DNA of 64,000 nt, from positions 5,552,001-5,616,000 of the forward strand of contig NZ_CP137640.1 of NCBI RefSeq assembly GCF_036670025.1, written 5' to 3'. The notes under the pieces are model-generated. The model had not been told where the DNA came from and did no database searches. It worked only from the letters and a program-made list of their open reading frames with translations. How positions within the stretch are numbered: the stretch's first letter is position 1; the number at the start of each line of letters is the position of its first letter. The stretch is from Bacillus_BD oryzisoli. Lineage in GTDB: Bacteria; Bacillota; Bacilli; Bacillales; Cytobacillaceae. Positions 34,247 to 42,773 of this stretch are shown piece by piece. Position numbers and translations under genes: made by a program.

Positions 34247-34810
34247 ATGTTTGCAGGACACTTTGGAGTTGCCGCTGCAGTAAAAAGTAAAACCCCGGAA
34301 CTGCCACTTTGGTCGCTATTGGTCAGCACGCAATTACTTGATATTGCATTTGTTCCATTTAGTTTAGCTAGAGTGGAATCAATAGAGCCAATAGGTGCGG
34401 GCGGTTATGGTCAGGTGATGATTTATGCCTTCTACACTCACTCTTTTATAGGTGCACTGTTGTTAAGCACAATAGCAGCGTTACTTGCCGGAGGATTTTG
34501 GGGTAAAAAAGCAGGAATGGTGATTGGCGCCGTTAGCTTTAGCCACTGGATTCTTGATTTAATTGTTCATCGGCCGGATATGCCCCTTCTCCCCGGAAAC
34601 GCAGGGAATTTGCCGCTTTTAGGTTTCGGCCTATGGGAATCCGTTACCGCAAGCTTCCTATTGGAATTTCTCCTGATTGCAGCCGGTTCCTTTTTTTACT
34701 TCAAGCACGTACTCCGCACTTCCCCTCCTGAACGAAGAAAAAAAGCCATCACAGCCGGTTGTACTATGACTATCTTTCTCCTTCTCTCTATAGTCATCGG
34801 CGCTTTCTAA
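34247..34810 (+). CDS. Hypothetical multi-pass membrane protein (permease-like)
   Basis: 187 residues from ATG 34247, which has TAAGGAGGAA 7 bases upstream; longer in-frame starts (34124) lack a site and add non-hydrophobic sequence. It starts MFAGHFGVAAAVKSKTPELP and has about five membrane helices, plus a conserved-looking SHWILDLIVHRPDMPLLPG loop with His/Asp residues reminiscent of membrane-bound metal-dependent hydrolases. Function unknown. Confidence 0.7.
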   Translation: MFAGHFGVAAAVKSKTPELPLWSLLVSTQLLDIAFVPFSLARVESIEPIGAGGYGQVMIYAFYTHSFIGALLLSTIAALLAGGFWGKKAGMVIGAVSFSHWILDLIVHRPDMPLLPGNAGNLPLLGFGLWESVTASFLLEFLLIAAGSFFYFKHVLRTSPPERRKKAITAGCTMTIFLLLSIVIGAF

Positions 34811-34821
34811 TAGGTCAGAGG

Positions 34822-34850
34822 TGGGTCGGGGGGACAGGCACCGCGACCCA
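34822..34850 (-). repeat. REP-like repeat, single
   Basis: TGGGTCGGGGGGACAGGCACC followed by GCGACCCA. Complete palindromic copy 11 bases past a stop codon. Confidence 0.88.
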
Positions 34851-34915
34851 GAAAAGAACAGTCTTACAGGAGCAGGGTGCAAATTTAACTATGACACATT
34901 CATAGTGGAGTATTT

Positions 34916-34948
34916 AAAAATGGCCCCGGTTTATTACCGGAGCCATTT
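34916..34948 (+). terminator. Terminator
   Basis: AAAAATGGCCCCGGT and ACCGGAGCCATTTAT form a stem ending in T-rich sequence, downstream of the 34247 gene. Confidence 0.75.
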
Positions 34949-35015
34949 ATTAATTCATTTTATAGGGTTTGTTCAAGCTCAAGCATGACCTGTTGTAGAT
35001 TTTAGTAGGCAAATT

Positions 35016-35044
35016 TGGGTCAAGGTGCCTGTCCCTCTGACCCA
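35016..35044 (+). repeat. REP-like repeat, single
   Basis: TGGGTCAAGGTGCCTGTCCC followed by TCTGACCCA; the arms TGGGTCA/TGACCCA kept complementarity despite a G-to-A change. Confidence 0.85.
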
Positions 35045-35062
35045 ATTGCTGTTCCTTCGTCT

Positions 35063-36406
35063 CTATGCAGCTTTCTTCTCAATGATTTCTTCTTGGACTT
35101 TCATTTTTTCAATGAAACTTCCGATAATGAGACCGAGTAAACCTGGAATGACCCAGCCAAAGCCGTTTGGTTGGAAAGGGACATGGGATAATAACGCTGA
35201 CATGGAACCATTTAAAAAGGTGGTGTTGATGATTTCTACTAAGCTAAATAATCCAACAAAACCGATGGTCATGACATAAACAGACCGCTGATTATACGGT
35301 AAACGATCATGCAGCAGACCTAAAATGATTAAGGCAATCGCAATTGGATACATTAAACCAAGAATAGGAACAGATACTTTTAAAATTTGTGACAGACCAA
35401 GGTTAGCTACAAAGCCGCTGATTAAACATAAAATGATCGACGCTTTTATATATGATAGTTTTGGAAAAATACTCGAGAAATATTGCGCGCATGATGTAAT
35501 TAGTCCAATACAAACGCTCAGACAGGCTAATGTAAAAATTAACCCTAACACAATCGATCCACTCTGCCCGAACAACTGCTGCAATACGGTACTTAAGACA
35601 ATCGCTCCATTATCAACTTCTCCTGGAAGCGAAGAAGATGCCCCCAGGTACGCAATAATTAAGTAACACAAAGTTAAAAGCAGTCCGCAGATCAGTCCAA
35701 ATATCGTTAAATATTTAACCTGCAATGCAGGTCTCGTGATGTTTTTATTTCTAAAAAGATTGATAAAAACAATTCCGTAAACTAAGGCTCCAATCGCATC
35801 CATGGTTTGATAGCCATCTAAAAACCCTTGTGAAATAGGATTCTCTTTATAAGATAAAGTGGCATCTGGAAAACTGGAAAGATCCGTAAATAACGCTTTG
35901 ATAAACACAATAGTAATTAAAATTAATAAAGAAGGGGTTAATATTTTTCCAAAACGGTCTACTAATTTAGACGGCGATTTGGTGAACCAAAAGACAATAC
36001 TAAAAAATACAATGGTATAAACCAAAAGTCCAATTGGTGACGACTCCATCGTATTTGGTAAAAAAGGCTTTACTCCCATTTCATATGCAAGGCTGCCTGC
36101 ACGCGGAATAGCAAGTCCAGGTCCAATCGCGAGATAAATGGAAATTGGAAAAATCAGGGCAAAAATAGGATTCACCCGATTGACTAATGTGTCCAATGAA
36201 CCAGATTTTGCAATTGCGATAATAGCTAGTACTGCAAGACCTGCATCTGAAATAATAAATCCTAGGATCGCTTGCCATACATTCTCGCCGGCAGTATGTC
36301 CCAAATAAGCTGGGAAAATTAAATTTCCTGCCCCGAACAGCATGGAAAATAACATAAAGCCAATAAACATAATTTCTCTTTTGGTCAATTTATTCAAACA
36401 TTTCAC
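35063..36406 (-). CDS. brnQ: Branched-chain amino acid carrier, BrnQ family
   Basis: 447 residues, twelve predicted membrane helices; sodium-coupled uptake of leucine, isoleucine and valine. Seen: EIMFIGFMLFSMLFGAGNLI near the start and YQTMDAIGALVYGIVF in the middle, both strongly typical of BrnQ/LIVCS proteins. The start follows GGGGTGAAATG. No T-box or other leader RNA was recognised upstream. Flanked by REP-like repeats on both sides. Confidence 0.92.
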   Translation of the reverse strand: MKCLNKLTKREIMFIGFMLFSMLFGAGNLIFPAYLGHTAGENVWQAILGFIISDAGLAVLAIIAIAKSGSLDTLVNRVNPIFALIFPISIYLAIGPGLAIPRAGSLAYEMGVKPFLPNTMESSPIGLLVYTIVFFSIVFWFTKSPSKLVDRFGKILTPSLLILITIVFIKALFTDLSSFPDATLSYKENPISQGFLDGYQTMDAIGALVYGIVFINLFRNKNITRPALQVKYLTIFGLICGLLLTLCYLIIAYLGASSSLPGEVDNGAIVLSTVLQQLFGQSGSIVLGLIFTLACLSVCIGLITSCAQYFSSIFPKLSYIKASIILCLISGFVANLGLSQILKVSVPILGLMYPIAIALIILGLLHDRLPYNQRSVYVMTIGFVGLFSLVEIINTTFLNGSMSALLSHVPFQPNGFGWVIPGLLGLIIGSFIEKMKVQEEIIEKKAA

Positions 36407-36498
36407 CCCTGACTAATTTACTATATTAGAATAGTTTCATTCTATCAGATACCCTCTCAATTGCCTACAAAATTTAAAAACTACCAGTATGTGGGGCT

Positions 36499-36527
36499 AG
36501 GGTCGGGGGGACAGGCACCTCGACCCT
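36499..36527 (-). repeat. REP-like repeat, single
   Basis: AGGGTCGGGGGGACAGGCAC then CTCGACCCT. This CACCTCGACCC form is the same as the target occupied by the IS element at 40866. Confidence 0.88.
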
Positions 36528-36628
36528 GTCTTAGGGGTCAATGGACATAGTTCTGATGCTAATCTCTAAGCTACAACATCATTCTTCTCTATTATTTATC
36601 GTAAAAAGAGCCCTTTCTTACTGATTTT

Positions 36629-36655
36629 AGGTCGATGAACCTGTCCCTCTGTTCC
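36629..36655 (+). repeat. REP-like repeat, diverged single
   Basis: AGGTCGATGAACCTGTCCCT followed by CTGTTCC. Confidence 0.6.
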
Positions 36656-36741
36656 TTTTATTTGTCATCATTCAAATATTTAAAAATATAATGTTGATTA
36701 TGAGGAAGTTTCTAGTTTTACAAAGGAAATGGAGGATTGTA

Positions 36742-37404
36742 GTGAAAAAGAGGTTGATGGCCATATTGGCTTCTGTGACGATGGCTTTATCTTTCGCTAT
36801 GCCGGCTTTCGCTGACACGCCAGAAGGGGATTCAAATAATTCATGTAAATACCAAGGGGACTTTTTTACCATTACAGGAGACAGCCAAGGTAATCAGTTT
36901 TTAAATGGATCACCAAAAACGTATACGGTGACTGTAATTCACCCTATAACGAAAAGGCCGATTCAAGATGAAATCATCAATGTTACTTTTTTGGAAAAAA
37001 TAAATATTGCTCCAGGGACGCAAAAAAACATTTATGTGATTGACCAAGCGAATGGATTCGTGATTCCTTACCAGGCAAATGATGGTACGCAAAATGGCGT
37101 TGAAATTTTAACAGATGAAAACGGGACAGCTACCTTCACGATTTCAGGTGAAAATACTGCGGCTACTCCGATCGTTTTCTTTGATGGAAGTGGCCAGGAA
37201 GTGGATCCATCAGGAAATGGTGCACTTAGGGAAAGAAATGAGCGCTTTGAGAGTGAGCACGAATTGTGCGCTCAGGCAGATACAGTTTCATTTATCCAAG
37301 GTAAAGTCTTCCTAAGGGATTATAAATTAATTGATCCGCGGTATCGAATTCTACAGTATCCTACTGTTATTACTGGAGTTAATCAGGTGGTTAAGACCTA
37401 TTAG
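36742..37404 (+). CDS. Secreted protein, unknown family
   Basis: 220 residues from GTG 36742, which follows GGAGG by 8 bases; the longer frame to 36691 is ignored because the signal peptide starts at KKRLMAILASVTMALSFAM with a PAFA-D cleavage site. The mature part has two cysteines that could pair (NNSCKY and HELCAQ) and a region (SPKTYTVTVIHPITKRPIQD, then DENGTATFTIS) resembling Ig-like/Big repeat folds. Exported; perhaps spore- or wall-associated. No specific role can be given. Confidence 0.7.
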   Translation: MKKRLMAILASVTMALSFAMPAFADTPEGDSNNSCKYQGDFFTITGDSQGNQFLNGSPKTYTVTVIHPITKRPIQDEIINVTFLEKINIAPGTQKNIYVIDQANGFVIPYQANDGTQNGVEILTDENGTATFTISGENTAATPIVFFDGSGQEVDPSGNGALRERNERFESEHELCAQADTVSFIQGKVFLRDYKLIDPRYRILQYPTVITGVNQVVKTY

Positions 37405-37478
37405 ATACGGGGACACACTTTTAATGGTGTGTAAAACAGTTTTCCATGAAATCACGTCTGGCAGCTAATCGTTTAAGC

Positions 37479-37502
37479 AAAAAGAGCTTTAAGCTCTTTT
37501 TT
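37479..37502 (+). terminator. Terminator of the secreted-protein gene
   Basis: AAAAAGAGCTTTAAGCTCTTTTTT, a short perfect stem followed by T run. Confidence 0.8.
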
Positions 37503-37568
37503 ACTTTTCAATCATAAAAATAAAATTTGAAAATATGATTGTACTGCGTAACAAAGGAGGATGAATCG

Positions 37569-37745
37569 ATGAAAATTTCTCAAATCAAGGTTCTAGATAA
37601 AGAAAAACATGTGAATGCATGGTTACGGGAATATGACGGTAAGGTAGAAATCGTAAACATATCTATGACTGCATCTATAGATGGCTTTGGTACGGAGGTT
37701 TATTATTTGATTCATTATCGCATTGACGAGGAAGAAATAGTTTGA
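37569..37745 (+). CDS. Small hypothetical protein, 58 residues
   Basis: ATG 37569 preceded by AAAGGAGGATG at good spacing. Sequence begins MKISQIKVLDKEKHVNAWLR and ends RIDEEEIV; mixed alpha/beta character, no membrane helix. The stop is followed after 11 bases by a REP-like cluster. Unknown function. Confidence 0.55.
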   Translation: MKISQIKVLDKEKHVNAWLREYDGKVEIVNISMTASIDGFGTEVYYLIHYRIDEEEIV

Positions 37746-37756
37746 CGAAGAACCGC

Positions 37757-37830
37757 TGGAACGGAGGGGACATGGAACGGAGGGGACAGGCACCTTGACC
37801 CAGGGTCGCGGTGCCTGTCCCCGCGACCCA
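37757..37830. repeat. REP-like repeats, inverted pair plus truncated third copy, beside the RAYT gene
   Basis: A truncated copy (TGGAACGGAGGGGACA), then TGGAACGGAGGGGACAGGCA and CCTTGACCCA, then GGGTCGCGGTGCCTGTCCCC and GCGACCCA. The last is a perfect 9-base-pair hairpin with loop TGCCTGTCC. It lies 17 bases beyond the transposase stop. Confidence 0.9.
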
Positions 37831-37847
37831 CCCGCGGCCCACAAATG

Positions 37848-38618
37848 TCAACGGAGCCGTTGTATCACACTTTTTGATATTCCCGTGACTCTGGCTATCT
37901 GGCTTAAGCTAACATGGTTCAACCTTCTCAGTTCTTCTAGTATGGCATCTCTATCGTTTTTCTTCATTTGCCGGAGTATGTTGCCATTATTCACACCTAA
38001 TTGACGCAAATGCGCCATTACTTCATCATCCGTTATTCTTATTTTCACCATGTCTTCTAAACATTGATCATCATTAGACTGTTGCATGAAGTCTTTATAC
38101 ATTGTAATGGCCTCACTCCTATCAGAAGAAAACAAATTCAGTCCAAAATCAATGTCCACTAGAGTATCAGGATGGATATACTGATTTGCACTCGTCCAAG
38201 TACTCTCAAATACGTCGCTAGCCAGCCCGGCTTTCATCGGGTTTTGATGTATATAGCGAAGGACGGTTAAAAAATAAGCTCGATCTTCAACATTTTCACT
38301 TTTATAACGGTCTTGAAACAGGTGCCCAATTCGATTATATTTCGTATTGTACCAATATACATAGCTCGAGCTAATCCGCTTGATCGCTTCCGAAAGGCCT
38401 TCCTCTGATTCCTTCATAAGCAAATGTATATGATTATTCATTAAACAGTAGCTGAATATCTGATACTTACTAATAGGTTTATATTTTCTTAACGTCCATA
38501 CTAGTCTGCCCTTATCCTCATCATCTTTAAAAATAATTTGTCGGTTAACGCCTCTTATCATAACGTGATAGATTCCACTTCGACTTTTCAGCCTAGCTCT
38601 TCTTGGCATCTCTCTCAC
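37848..38618 (-). CDS. REP-associated tyrosine transposase (RAYT, Y1_Tnp family)
   Basis: 256 residues. HUH nuclease features of the IS200-like Y1 fold: HIH metal site His63/His65 in NNHIHLLMKE and catalytic Tyr122 in RYIHQNPMKAG, the context usual for TnpA-REP proteins. After residue 180 comes a helical extension ending in a helix-turn-helix (VSLSQIARVTGISKSVIQRL). It has no IS200-type ends of its own; instead REP-like repeat pairs lie on both sides (37757-37830 and 38856-38915). It probably mobilises, or once mobilised, these repeats as single strands. Confidence 0.88.
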   Translation of the reverse strand: MREMPRRARLKSRSGIYHVMIRGVNRQIIFKDDEDKGRLVWTLRKYKPISKYQIFSYCLMNNHIHLLMKESEEGLSEAIKRISSSYVYWYNTKYNRIGHLFQDRYKSENVEDRAYFLTVLRYIHQNPMKAGLASDVFESTWTSANQYIHPDTLVDIDFGLNLFSSDRSEAITMYKDFMQQSNDDQCLEDMVKIRITDDEVMAHLRQLGVNNGNILRQMKKNDRDAILEELRRLNHVSLSQIARVTGISKSVIQRLR

Positions 38619-38919
38619 CTCAAACCCAAAATTATTGTTACTATCGTTTACAACAATCGTTTATAATCGTAATCGGGTAGTCCAAATACGTCTCAACAAA
38701 TAAATCGTAATTTACTTCTATAAACATGTCAAAAATCGATTCTTTAAAATTGAAGGTGTTAAATGAAGGAATATTTCTATTTTTAGTGGAGAAAAAGCGG
38801 ATTTACAAAATAAAGGCAGGTAAAAATTAAATTTTGGAGTAATTAAAAAAATTGTTGGGTCGAAGGGACAGGCACCGCGACCCCCACTGGGTCATGGTGC
38901 TGAGTCCCACTGACTCTCT
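38619..38919. other. Gap upstream of the RAYT gene
   Basis: 301 bases, AT-rich; contains ACAATCGTTTATAATCGTAAT near 38652 and the repeat pair at 38856. No ORF. Confidence 0.4.
38856..38915. repeat. REP-like repeat, inverted pair upstream of the RAYT gene
   Basis: TGGGTCGAAGGGACAGGCACC then GCGACCC, CCACT, TGGGTCATGGTGCTGAGTCCC. The second half is diverged in its core. Confidence 0.8.
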
Positions 38920-40608
38920 CTATATTTTAAACTTTTTAATTAAATCATGTAATTCTTCCGCCATTCTAGTTAGGGAGGATGAGGATGCTGCGATTTCTTC
39001 CATGGCTGCTACTTGTTCTTCTGTGGAGGCGGACATGTTCTGGGTTCCATCTGCTATTTCCTCTGACACTTTAGCGACAACGGTCATGCTGCTTACCATA
39101 TCATCTGCTCCAGCGGACAACTGATGAACGGCTGCTGTTACTTCTTGAATTTGAGAAGTAACCTCCTGTACCGCTTCTTCAATCTGTTTAAATGAATTTC
39201 CAGCCTCACGGATTAATTGGATTCCATCAGAGACTTTAATGGTCGTATCATCCATCGATTCAACTGTATTATCTGTATCCTTTTTAATTACGGATATCAG
39301 TGAAGAAATCTGACGAGCAGACTCAGAGGATTGCTCAGCTAACTTTCGGACTTCATCTGCTACAACGGCAAAACCTCGTCCATGTTCCCCTGCTCTCGCC
39401 GCCTCAATGGCTGCATTTAAGGCTAATAGATTGGTTTGATCAGCAATTCCTGTAATCACCCCAATAATCTCATTAATTTGGCCGGAGCGCTCTCCCAATG
39501 TTTTTACTTTTTGTGAGAGATGATTTACGGTCTCATTAATATCATCCATATGACAAATAATATTTGTTACGGATTGATTTCCATCAGCAGCCTTCTCTGA
39601 TGCTTGGACAGATGTTTTTGAAACGATATCTGAATTAACCGCGATTTGCGTGACAAGAGAAGTTAAATCATAGATCGTTTGATCTGTTTCATTCAAACTT
39701 TGAACCTGTCTATCCGTTCCAACCGCAACCTCTTGAACCGTTGCAGCAATGAGTTCAGTAGCTTTTGTTGTTTCTTCAGAACTTGCCGATAACTGCTCCG
39801 ATGCTGCCGCCACCTGCTCCGCATTCATCGATACCTGTCTAATTAATTCTCTTAAATTCCCAATCATTTGGTTAAAAGAAGAAGCCATTTCACCTAATTC
39901 ATCCCGCGACTTAATCATTATTTCCTGCGTAAGATCAGCCTCACCTTCCGCAATTTCCTTCAAACGTGCATTCATGATTCGAATTGGACGATTGATGGAG
40001 CGGATAATTAAAGAAGAAATGAAAATCCCACAGATAATGGATAATAGAACCGTTGCAAATAAAACAGCTGAGCTAATTTTTTTCGTTTCTTCCAGCGATT
40101 TTGTTTTTTCATTAATCGCTTCATTTACTTTTAAAATAAAATTCTCAACGCTTGGATCAACTAACCCTTTTCGAATCGTTCTCTGCTCTTCCATATGTAA
40201 CGCCAGAGCCTCTTCTTCATTCCCATTATGATACGCATCCGCCATTTTTTGATTGGCTTCAAAATACGTTTGTAAGTTCGTTTCTAGTTCATCTAGCGCC
40301 TTTTTATCTTGATTGTCCAGTGGTATTTTTTTTACTTCTGAAATATATTGCTTGATCTCTTCTTTTTTATCCTCGATCTCAGCAGTAAATTCATCATTAC
40401 CAGTAAGAAGAAACGCTCTCTCGTCATTGGAAATTCCCGTAAAACGGTACTCCATTGATTTCATCGTTAATTGTAAGCCTTGAAGTTCTCTAATTACACG
40501 TTCTGCGTTACCTGTTACATTCGATTGCAAAATAGCTAAAAATCCTGAAATCAAAATACCAGCCACTAATAAAGAAACTAGTAAAATCAGCTTTGTTTTA
40601 ATCTTCAT
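38920..40608 (-). CDS. Methyl-accepting chemotaxis protein
   Basis: 562 residues from ATG 40608, which follows GGGAGGG. A longer frame to 40674 exists only because it reads through a REP-like repeat and is rejected. Order: membrane helix (LILLVSLLVAGILISGFLAI), four-helix sensor domain, second helix near residue 185, HAMP, then signalling domain with the hairpin tip GITGIADQTNLLALNAAIEA. Senses an extracellular or membrane signal and drives CheA. An isolated receptor with no che genes nearby. Confidence 0.9.
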   Translation of the reverse strand: MKIKTKLILLVSLLVAGILISGFLAILQSNVTGNAERVIRELQGLQLTMKSMEYRFTGISNDERAFLLTGNDEFTAEIEDKKEEIKQYISEVKKIPLDNQDKKALDELETNLQTYFEANQKMADAYHNGNEEEALALHMEEQRTIRKGLVDPSVENFILKVNEAINEKTKSLEETKKISSAVLFATVLLSIICGIFISSLIIRSINRPIRIMNARLKEIAEGEADLTQEIMIKSRDELGEMASSFNQMIGNLRELIRQVSMNAEQVAAASEQLSASSEETTKATELIAATVQEVAVGTDRQVQSLNETDQTIYDLTSLVTQIAVNSDIVSKTSVQASEKAADGNQSVTNIICHMDDINETVNHLSQKVKTLGERSGQINEIIGVITGIADQTNLLALNAAIEAARAGEHGRGFAVVADEVRKLAEQSSESARQISSLISVIKKDTDNTVESMDDTTIKVSDGIQLIREAGNSFKQIEEAVQEVTSQIQEVTAAVHQLSAGADDMVSSMTVVAKVSEEIADGTQNMSASTEEQVAAMEEIAASSSSLTRMAEELHDLIKKFKI

Positions 40609-40622
40609 AAATACCCTCCCGT

Positions 40623-40671
40623 TGGGTTGCAGGGACAGGCACCTCGACCCTAGGCCGAAGTGCCTGTCTCT
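40623..40671. repeat. REP-like repeat, inverted pair
   Basis: TGGGTTGCAGGGACAGGCACC, TCGACCC, TAGGCCGAAGTGCCTGTCTC. Situated directly in front of the chemoreceptor ribosome site. Confidence 0.82.
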
Positions 40672-40843
40672 CATATCTTATTATATTTTACAATAATATA
40701 TCCTTCTTGTGTGTTTTATGATTGAACATTCTGGTTGAATAATGAGAACCAAGGCACCGTATAGCGTCGAGGTGTCTATGACCCTAGTTCCTTTCGCAAA
40801 ATTGTCAAAGTTAAGCCGATTTATTATATGGAAAAACACAAAA

Positions 40844-40865
40844 CGGGTCACAGGGACAGGCACCT
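40844..40865 (-). repeat. Left part of a REP-like repeat split by the IS element
   Basis: CGGGTCACAGGGACAGGCACCT; the missing CGACCCA is at 42624-42630 on the far side of the IS. Joined they give a complete repeat. Confidence 0.9.
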
Positions 40866-41000
40866 GATATGAACGAAACAGTCAAGCGTCCCACTCAATA
40901 ACATTTTTTATTATATTTTTGACCAACTTTAAGAAGAGAAGCTATTTTCGGCTTCTTTTCTTTTTGGTTATAAATGAGCCTTTACAGGCTAGGGAATCTT

Positions 41001-41100
41001 CTTCTCAACCTAATAGCCACCCCTCAATTCATAGAATAGTTGTCAAGTGCTTTCCTTGACGACTACTCTATGAATTGAGACACTGTGTTAGGTTGGGAAG
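41001..41100 (-). ncRNA. Candidate guide RNA (seekRNA/bridge RNA) stem-loop in the IS1111 non-coding end
   Basis: Outer stem CTTCTCAACCTAA/TTAGGTTGGGAAG (13 pairs, one G-U), an internal loop of 9 and 8 bases, then a 25-pair stem CTCAATTCATAGAATAGTTG.../...CTACTCTATGAATTGAG with two mismatches. IS1111-group elements carry their targeting RNA downstream of the transposase, where this lies. Exact RNA ends and guide bases cannot be fixed here. Confidence 0.5.
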
Positions 41101-41393
41101 TAGAAACAATTTCCTCCTTTTCGTATTATAAATAGAAGTTAAGAACACGGCACGAAGGCAAAAATCTCTACTGCGGTTAGCACTCTGATATTCGTGGGTT
41201 TTCACATTTTATCTTTCCGTATAAAGGACTTTCCACTAACTCGACACGTACATTAGTCTATTTAGACACGGTACAGAGGTACCACGTGGATGATCCTTTC
41301 CGGTATTTTTCTTTGCCTTCGAGCCCTGTTCTCAGGAATCTATTTCTCTTTCTAATTTTTTCTTACGAATCTTTTGGTATTAATAGATTTTTT

Positions 41394-42506
41394 TTAAACC
41401 TCAGCTAGATTCTCCACTTCTTGAGTAATTGCCCAAATAAATCCTGCTAATTCTCTTGCTACTGCTGTTACTGCTTTTCCACCTGATTTCCCTCTTGATA
41501 AAAGGCGAAAATACTTTTTATGGAGACGATTTTGTGCTTTCCAAGAAATTGCTTGAATACTAGCTGGTTGTCCTTCTTGTCTTCTTTTTAATTCTCCTTT
41601 TACGGCAGGTTGATAACGGTAACTCCATGCAGATTCAATTAATAAACGACGAACATGACGGTTCCCAGTTTTTGTAATATTCCCTTGTCTCCTACTATCT
41701 CCACTAGAATGTTCACTTGGAATAAGTCCTACATAAGACATAAAGTGTTTGGCCGAAATAAATCTTCTAAATGAACCGATTTCAGCGACCAAGCTTGTTG
41801 CGGTTATAATAGCTACTCCTCTTAAAGCTTGAAGTGCTTGTATCATTGGGGCATGAACACCTTCAGTTGCCTGTACCTGTATTTCTTCTTCTAACCGTTT
41901 AATTCTTTGTTCAATTTCATAGAGGTGATGAAGATATTCTTTAAAGACAGTCTTCGATGATGAATGTTCAAATTTTAATGTATTTAACCATTCGCGATAT
42001 TTATGGGTCCAATTTTTAACTCCTTTCGGAGCTCGAATATTATGCCGTAGTAAAAATTTAGTTAATCGATGCTTCGCTCTTAATTCATCCTCTTTAGCAT
42101 CTTCACGTGCTCGCACTAAATCCCGTAGAATTTCATCTTCTTCAGTTGGTACATATATTGAAGTTAATTCACCTGAACGGAAAAGCTGGGCAAGCCGAAT
42201 AGAATCCCTACGATCTGTTTTAATACGTTCACCCGGCTTTTTAGGAATTAGAGATGGTGCGATCACTGCGCAATAAATACCCATACTTAGAAACAATCTG
42301 TATAATCCATAGCCTGATGAACCAGCTTCATAACAAACTCGAAGAGTTGCAGGATCACCAAGTTTATTAACTAATTTTTTTATATCTTCCACTTTATGGG
42401 GAATGACTCCCCAATATCGTGGTTCTCCACGACCTTCTTCTGCAATGGCAACAGCTATTTTTTCCTTATGCACGTCTAAACCAACGTATTTTATGGTATC
42501 CTTCAT
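41394..42506 (-). CDS. IS110-family transposase (IS1111 group)
   Basis: 370 residues. N-terminal RuvC-like DEDD domain (YVGLDVHKEKIAVA with Asp11; CYEAGSSGYGLYR; KTDRRDSIRLAQ) and C-terminal Tnp20 domain (LRGVAIITATSLVAEIGSFR; VGLIPSEHSSGDSRRQGNIT with the catalytic-type serine). Length and both domains are complete, so it looks active. GGAGCTAG precedes the ATG. It should act with a structured RNA from the element to choose and join the target. Confidence 0.93.
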   Translation of the reverse strand: MKDTIKYVGLDVHKEKIAVAIAEEGRGEPRYWGVIPHKVEDIKKLVNKLGDPATLRVCYEAGSSGYGLYRLFLSMGIYCAVIAPSLIPKKPGERIKTDRRDSIRLAQLFRSGELTSIYVPTEEDEILRDLVRAREDAKEDELRAKHRLTKFLLRHNIRAPKGVKNWTHKYREWLNTLKFEHSSSKTVFKEYLHHLYEIEQRIKRLEEEIQVQATEGVHAPMIQALQALRGVAIITATSLVAEIGSFRRFISAKHFMSYVGLIPSEHSSGDSRRQGNITKTGNRHVRRLLIESAWSYRYQPAVKGELKRRQEGQPASIQAISWKAQNRLHKKYFRLLSRGKSGGKAVTAVARELAGFIWAITQEVENLAEV

Positions 42507-42623
42507 AATAACTAGCTCCTATTCGTATTGTGGCTCTGATTTGGTTTGTTTTTCACAGTAAACATTCTTACCAAATTAACCTACGTTGTTACGAGTAAGG
42601 AGCTAGTTTCGTTCATGATAACT

Positions 42624-42630
42624 CGACCCA
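42624..42630 (-). repeat. Right part of the split REP-like repeat
   Basis: CGACCCA completes the repeat begun at 40844. Confidence 0.85.
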
Positions 42631-42673
42631 CTTTTAACCAAACTAACCCAACGCAAAGTCCTTCTAATAAATA

Positions 42674-42719
42674 AAAAAACCAGGTCCTATCAGCAAAAAT
42701 TGATGGGACCTGGTTTTTT
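42674..42719. terminator. Strong stem-loop terminator
   Basis: AAAAAACCAGGTCCTATCA pairs with TGATGGGACCTGGTTTTTT. Bidirectional by sequence. It lies outside the IS and may once have ended a gene that is now missing. Confidence 0.85.
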
Positions 42720-42773
42720 ATTTGGTTGTTCAAACTGATTCGCAGGACCTTTCCTCCAATTCAGCAATCAGAC

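Larger units (their letters stand above)
36407..36741. other. Intergenic gap with two REP-like copies
   Basis: 335 bases between brnQ and the secreted-protein gene; apart from the two repeats listed, nothing recognisable. Confidence 0.5.
40866..42623 (-). mobile_element. IS110-family element, IS1111 group, 1758 bp
   Basis: Ends are defined by an 11-base subterminal inverted repeat, ATGAACGAAAC (40869-40879) and GTTTCGTTCAT (42606-42616). Read in the transposase direction there are 7 bases (AGTTATC) outside the upstream repeat and 3 (ATC) outside the downstream one, the spacing described for IS1111-group elements. No target duplication. Removing it restores an uninterrupted REP-like repeat GGGTCG|AGGTGCCTGTCCC. 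The downstream non-coding end is 528 bases, the upstream one 117. Confidence 0.9.

Noticed and set aside
40609..40674. N-terminal extension of the chemoreceptor
   Set aside because: It is read through a REP-like repeat; the GGGAGGG site and membrane helix point to ATG 40608.
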